A stretch of DNA of 64,000 nt, taken from Kluyvera sp040932435. Lineage in GTDB: Bacteria; Pseudomonadota; Gammaproteobacteria; Enterobacterales; Enterobacteriaceae. This document shows, piece by piece, positions 59,897 to 64,000 of this stretch. Location: NCBI RefSeq assembly GCF_040932435.1, contig NZ_JBFQGA010000009.1, positions 124,001 through 188,000 of the forward strand, in the 5' to 3' direction. The notes below the pieces were generated by a model that searched no databases, was not told the origin of the DNA, and worked only from the letters and a program-made list of their open reading frames with translations. The position numbers and the translations under genes are program-made. The stretch's first letter is position 1. Each line of letters begins with the position of its first letter.

Positions 59897-62002
59897 TCAG
59901 GCTGCGGTAATCAGCCAGCAGTTGTGGATCTGACGGTTACGGGCGAAATCTGGTGACTGCGTTTTTTGGGTAATATCTTGTGCTTTCAGTCCCAGTTCTG
60001 CCAAGCCGTCGTGGTCCATACGGAAACCGCGTTTGTTGTTGGAGAACATAATGGTGCCGCCTTTACGCAGCAGGCGTTTTAGATCCGTCATCAAGCGCAG
60101 GTGATCGCGCTGAACGTCAAACGCATCTTCCATACGCTTAGAGTTCGAGAAGGTAGGCGGATCGATAAAAATAACGTCGAATTGTTCATCGGTATCACGC
60201 AGCCATGACAGCACATCAGCCTGCATCAGGCGATGTGGACGACCGGTTAAACCGTTCAACCGCAGGTTGCGTTCTGCCCACTCCAGATAGGTGCGTGACA
60301 TATCGACGGTGGTGGTGGAACGCGCGCCGCCCAGACCAGCATGAACGGTGGCGCTGCCGGTATACGCGAACAGGTTGAGGAAGTCTTTACCCTTGCTCAT
60401 CTGGCCCAGCAGGCGACGGGCAATACGGTGATCGAGGAACAGGCCGGTATCCAGATAATCGGTCAGGTTGACCCACAGGCGGGCGTTATATTCGCTCACC
60501 TCCATAAAGTCGCCCTTCTCATTCATCTTCTGATACTGATTTTTGCCCTTCTGACGCTCACGCGTTTTCAACACCAGTTTGTTTGGCGCAATGCCCAATA
60601 CGGAAATCGTCGCGGCAATAATATCAAACAGACGCTGACGTGCTTTATTAGGGTCAACGGTTTTCGGTGGCGCATATTCCTGCACCACAACCCAATCGGC
60701 GTAACGGTCAACGGCAACGTTATATTCCGGGAGATCGGCGTCATACAGACGGTAGCATTCGATACCTTCCTGCTTCGCCCACTTCTGGTATTTCTTCAGG
60801 TTTTTGCGCAGACGGTTAGCGAAATCTTCTGCCAGTGAAGCCGGTGCTTCACCGGTGCTTTCCGTCAGATGATAGTTCTTCTGCACGCAGTCCAGCGGGC
60901 CATTTTTTGCTTTAAACTGCCGCTCGGCACGAAGCTGCAGGCAGCTTAACAGCTCAGGAGAGGCGCTAAACAGTGACAGATTCCAACCGCCAAACAGGTT
61001 TTTCATGTGGCGACCGAGCAGGCTGTGAAGCGCAATCAGCGCCGGTTCGCTTTCCAGACGCTCACCATATGGCGGGTTACTGATAACGGTACCGTAAGGG
61101 CCTTTTGGCAGCGGATTGCTAAGCTGCGCAACATCTTTCACTTCAAAGGTAATCAGCTCGCCAATACCGGCACGGCGGGCGTTGCTACGCGCCAATTCAA
61201 CCACACGGCTGTCGACGTCAGAGCCAAAGAAGCGAGATTCATAAGCGGCAAGTCCTGCACGTGCGCGGGTCTGCGCATCGGCCTTGACCGACTGCCAAAC
61301 CGCTTCGTCGTGCTGTGCCCAGCCGCCAAAGCCCCAGTGGCTACGGTGCAGCCCAGGTGCGCGGTCGGTGGCCCACATCGCGGCTTCAATCAGCAGCGTA
61401 CCGGAACCACACATCGGATCGAGCATCGGCGTACCCGGCACCCAACCAGAGCGCATGACAACCGCCGCGGCGAGGTTTTCTTTGATAGGAGCCATACCGG
61501 TGCTACCGCGATAGCCACGCAAATGCAGGCCTTCGCCGCTCAAATCCAGCGAGATATAGGCAGTTTCTTTGTTCAGGCGGACGTTAATACGCAGATCCGG
61601 ATTGTCACGATCGACGTTCGGACGTGGCAGGTTTTTGCGTGTAAAGGCATCAACGATAGCGTCTTTGACCTTCAACGCACCGTACTGGCTGTTACGGATA
61701 CTGTCATTCAACCCGCCAAAGCTCACCGCAAAGGTGGCATCTGGGGTAAAGATGGATGTCCAGTCGATAGCCTGTACGCCAAGATAAAGATCGAGATCGC
61801 TCCAGACGCTACATTCTCCCAGCGGCAGCATAATGCGCGACGCCAGGCGACTCCACATCAGGCTTTTGTACAGAAGCTGCGTATCGCCCTGGAAATGGAC
61901 GCCACCCTGGGTAATCTGGCACTCTTGTGCGCCAAGACCTTCCAGTTCAGTTTTTAACAGTTCTTCCAGCCCACGGGCCGTACTGGCAAACAGAGAATTC
62001 AT
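59897..62002 (-). CDS. rlmL: 23S rRNA methyltransferase RlmKL (m2G2445 and m7G2069)
   Basis: The 701-residue fusion has a THUMP domain (about 40-155), an N-terminal RlmL methyltransferase (MLDPMCGSGTLLIEAAMWATDRAPG; catalytic NPPYGER) making m2G2445, and a C-terminal RlmK methyltransferase (NLFAYTGSATVHAGLGGA; IDPPTFSNS) making m7G2069. Length and motifs match the E. coli enzyme. It is divergent from ycbX. A long antisense open frame at 61007-61957 is a shadow. Confidence 0.97.
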   Translation of the reverse strand: MNSLFASTARGLEELLKTELEGLGAQECQITQGGVHFQGDTQLLYKSLMWSRLASRIMLPLGECSVWSDLDLYLGVQAIDWTSIFTPDATFAVSFGGLNDSIRNSQYGALKVKDAIVDAFTRKNLPRPNVDRDNPDLRINVRLNKETAYISLDLSGEGLHLRGYRGSTGMAPIKENLAAAVVMRSGWVPGTPMLDPMCGSGTLLIEAAMWATDRAPGLHRSHWGFGGWAQHDEAVWQSVKADAQTRARAGLAAYESRFFGSDVDSRVVELARSNARRAGIGELITFEVKDVAQLSNPLPKGPYGTVISNPPYGERLESEPALIALHSLLGRHMKNLFGGWNLSLFSASPELLSCLQLRAERQFKAKNGPLDCVQKNYHLTESTGEAPASLAEDFANRLRKNLKKYQKWAKQEGIECYRLYDADLPEYNVAVDRYADWVVVQEYAPPKTVDPNKARQRLFDIIAATISVLGIAPNKLVLKTRERQKGKNQYQKMNEKGDFMEVSEYNARLWVNLTDYLDTGLFLDHRIARRLLGQMSKGKDFLNLFAYTGSATVHAGLGGARSTTTVDMSRTYLEWAERNLRLNGLTGRPHRLMQADVLSWLRDTDEQFDVIFIDPPTFSNSKRMEDAFDVQRDHLRLMTDLKRLLRKGGTIMFSNNKRGFRMDHDGLAELGLKAQDITQKTQSPDFARNRQIHNCWLITAA

Positions 62003-62099
62003 ATCGTCACTTTTACTCGCAGAAAATTGTTGCGCATTATAGCCAATCTGCAGCCCATGTCATAAAGTTAAAGGCTAATTTCGATTCAGGGACAGCATT

Positions 62100-63209
62100 G
62101 TGGCTACATTATCGCGGCTTTTTATTCATCCGGTGAAGTCTATGCGGGGTATCGGGCTCACGCATGCGTATGCTGATATTAGCGGATTCGCATTTGACCG
62201 CATTTTTATGGTTACCGAACCTGATGGCACCTTTATTACCGCCCGTCAGTTTCCGGCGATGGTGCGCTTCACCCCTGCCGTCCTGCACGATGGTCTTCAT
62301 CTCACCGCTCCCGACGGCAGCAGCGCACTGGTGCGTTTTGCTGATTTCGGCGGGCAGTCTTCACCGACCGAAGTGTGGGGCAACCATTTTACCTCGCGTA
62401 TTGCCCCGGACGCTATCAATCAGTGGCTTTCTCCGTTCTTTAAGCGTGAGGTTCAGCTACGCTGGCTAGGCGCGAACCCAACCCGTCGCGTAAAACGCCA
62501 TGACGCGGTGCCGCTCTCTTTTGCTGACGGTTTCCCTTATTTGCTGACTAACGAAGCCTCACTGCGCGATGTCCAACAGCGCTGTCCGGCAAGCGTGCGC
62601 ATGGAGCAGTTTCGCCCCAATCTGGTGGTCACTGGCGTAGAGCCTTGGGCAGAAGATGGTTGGAAAACCATTCGCATTGGCGAGGTGGTGTTCGATGTTG
62701 TAAAACCGTGTAGCCGATGCGTCTTTACTACGATTAGCCCAGAAAAGGGGCAAAAGCATCCGAGCGGTGAGCCACTGAGTACCCTACAATCATTTCGTAC
62801 TGACCCTGCAAGCGGCGATGTTGATTTCGGCCAAAACCTAATTGCCCGCAATAGCGGGGTGATCCGCGTTGGCGACGAGGTGGAAATATTAGCCACCGGT
62901 CCGGCGAAAGCCTACAGCGTGGGGAAAAGCGACGATGCGTTAGCCACGCCGACGGCAAAGGATGCGCTGGTCGACATTGACTGGGAGGGGAAAACTTTCA
63001 GCGGCAATAATCAGCAGATTTTGCTGGAGCAGCTTGAGCAACAAGGCATTCGCGTGCCTTACTCCTGCCGCGCCGGACTGTGCGGAAGCTGCCGAGTAAC
63101 GCTACTTGAGGGAGAGGTGAGCCCGCTGAAAAAAAGCGCAATTCGAGACGATGGCACCATTTTAAGCTGCAGTTGCGTGCCTAAAACCGCGCTGAAACTA
63201 ACGCTTTAG
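62100..63209 (+). CDS. ycbX: MOSC / 2Fe-2S protein YcbX
   Basis: YcbX (369 residues) reduces N-hydroxylated base analogues with molybdenum cofactor. It has an N-terminal MOSC beta-barrel domain (FIHPVKSMRGIGL, FDRIFMVTEPDGTFITARQFP), the MOSC domain with the cofactor Cys (FDVVKPCSRCVFTT), and a C-terminal plant-type ferredoxin domain (CRAGLCGSCRV ... CSCVP). The start is GTG 62100, matching the conserved MATLSRLFIHPVKS. It overlaps the end of zapC by four bases (convergent). Confidence 0.95.
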   Translation: MATLSRLFIHPVKSMRGIGLTHAYADISGFAFDRIFMVTEPDGTFITARQFPAMVRFTPAVLHDGLHLTAPDGSSALVRFADFGGQSSPTEVWGNHFTSRIAPDAINQWLSPFFKREVQLRWLGANPTRRVKRHDAVPLSFADGFPYLLTNEASLRDVQQRCPASVRMEQFRPNLVVTGVEPWAEDGWKTIRIGEVVFDVVKPCSRCVFTTISPEKGQKHPSGEPLSTLQSFRTDPASGDVDFGQNLIARNSGVIRVGDEVEILATGPAKAYSVGKSDDALATPTAKDALVDIDWEGKTFSGNNQQILLEQLEQQGIRVPYSCRAGLCGSCRVTLLEGEVSPLKKSAIRDDGTILSCSCVPKTALKLTL

Positions 63210-63748
63210 ACCGCTTGTTCTAGGTTGTAACCGTCCAGTCTTGGCTGAGGTTGCAGCCTGTCATTCATGACTTTAATCGGATCGCCAAGCTGCATCGTCC
63301 GGCCAGCCAGCGTCAAGCCGGGCTGCGCGAGCAGACATAACGCAGCGTTTTCACCAGGTTCAACCACCAGCAGATTCACCTGACTGTCGTCATCGCTCAA
63401 CCAAACACAGGCCGCATCACCGGTTACCGGTGACCAGCAATCTTGGTGCGCGCGGAAATGCCAGCTTTTTGGCATTTGCGGTTTCAGGAAGCGAATCGCC
63501 ACCAGCGCATTTAAGATAAGCTCGGCGCGGTGTTCTTTCGACAGCGTCAAGTCGCGGCATTTTTCCTCAAAAGAGAAATAGAGCGCTGCATCATCGACGC
63601 AAAAACCGGTAGGGTCAAAAGCATCAGGCGTTAACATTCGGCGGGCAAAACGCGAGCGAAATAACATACCATTGGCTAAATCGAGCATCATTCGATCGTG
63701 CTCTTCATCATAATACCAACGCCAGTTATCATCAGGTTTAATTCGCAT
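63206..63748 (-). CDS. zapC: Cell division protein ZapC
   Basis: The 180-residue protein matches E. coli ZapC (MRIKPDDNWRWYYDEEHDRM, DAALYFSFEEKCRDL, LKPQMPKSWHF, GENAALCLLAQP). ZapC bundles FtsZ filaments and stabilises the Z-ring. It follows pyrD in the same orientation after about 170 bases that hold no gene. Confidence 0.96.
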   Translation of the reverse strand: MRIKPDDNWRWYYDEEHDRMMLDLANGMLFRSRFARRMLTPDAFDPTGFCVDDAALYFSFEEKCRDLTLSKEHRAELILNALVAIRFLKPQMPKSWHFRAHQDCWSPVTGDAACVWLSDDDSQVNLLVVEPGENAALCLLAQPGLTLAGRTMQLGDPIKVMNDRLQPQPRLDGYNLEQAV

Positions 63749-63915
63749 TTTTCTCCCCCATCATTTCGCGTCCATTGCTTTGCTTGTTCTTGTGCTGCGT
63801 TACGCGACATTGTCTTAATAATAAAAGACCAATATGTTTAAATAAGCAACAATGAGGAAATATAAAGCAACCAGGGCTGGAAATAAAGCCCTGGTTCACA
63901 TTACAGAGAAAAAGA

Positions 63916-64000
63916 CTAGATATGCGTGATGATTTCTTTAATCAGCGGCGGGCCTTTAAAAATAAAGCCAGAATAGATCTGCACCAGCGATGCCCCAGCC
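63916..64000 (-). CDS. pyrD: Dihydroorotate dehydrogenase (3' end, cut by window edge)
   Basis: The last 27 codons read GASLVQIYSGFIFKGPPLIK and end EIITHI followed by TAG, the conserved C-terminus of the membrane-linked class 2 PyrD, which oxidises dihydroorotate in pyrimidine synthesis. The gene continues past the right edge. Its place next to zapC agrees with E. coli. Confidence 0.93.
   Translation of the reverse strand, partial: AGASLVQIYSGFIFKGPPLIKEIITHI

Noticed and set aside
61007..61957. Long open frame (316 codons) on the plus strand
   Set aside because: It lies antisense inside rlmL, whose motifs are unmistakable; it has no recognisable domain and is a shadow of GC-rich coding sequence.
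1..64000. CRISPR arrays, rRNA genes or insertion sequences
   Set aside because: No regularly spaced short repeats, no rRNA sequence and no transposase with inverted ends were seen.

Overview
The window is chromosomal DNA of an enterobacterium (Enterobacterales, an Enterobacter/Klebsiella-like relative of E. coli; genus not assigned). The right 27 kb keeps the E. coli gene order serT - yccA - tusE - yccX - rlmI - hspQ - yccU - mgsA - helD - yccF - yccS - sxy - sulA - ompA - matP - ycbZ - fabA - rmf - pqiCBA - uup - rlmKL - ycbX - zapC - pyrD, at high protein similarity. Only yccT is missing, between mgsA and yccU. These genes are housekeeping: tRNA thiolation, 23S rRNA methylation, methylglyoxal synthesis, division control (sulA, zapC, matP), unsaturated fatty acid synthesis, ribosome hibernation and envelope lipid transport.

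The left 32 kb is a complete type VI secretion system (T6SS) locus, all on the minus strand. In order of transcription it runs tssB, tssC, tssK, tssL, an OmpA-domain TssL partner, hcp, clpV/tssH, a variable block, vgrG, a second variable block, a conserved unknown gene, tssM, tssA, tssF, tssG, tssJ and tssE (cut by the window edge). All 13 core subunits are recognisable. TssBC/Hcp/VgrG/PAAR form the contractile tail, TssK/F/G/E/A the baseplate and its cap, TssJ/L/M the envelope complex, and ClpV recycles the sheath.

The two variable blocks are AT-rich and hold the toxin cargo. Between clpV and vgrG is a small hydrophobic protein with two paralogous small membrane proteins, which looks like a pore-forming effector with duplicated immunity. 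After vgrG come a 743-aa unrecognised putative effector coupled to a formylglycine-generating-enzyme-like lipoprotein, two DUF2931 lipoproteins (one with an internal stop), and a Sel1-repeat protein. Then follows a scrambled PAAR/lipase/immunity array: two nearly identical PAAR genes, a full and a truncated copy of the unknown gene next to tssM, a class 3 lipase with an apparently lost N-terminus, an intact and a frameshifted copy of its immunity lipoprotein, and a 3' scar of a second lipase. The direct repeats there record module duplication and recombination.

Between the T6SS and serT lie a small secreted protein, an autotransporter and about 1 kb of AT-rich DNA without a convincing gene. 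serT (tRNA-Ser, UGA) marks the edge of the accessory region. Just past it is an OppA-like peptide-binding protein that is not part of the E. coli order.
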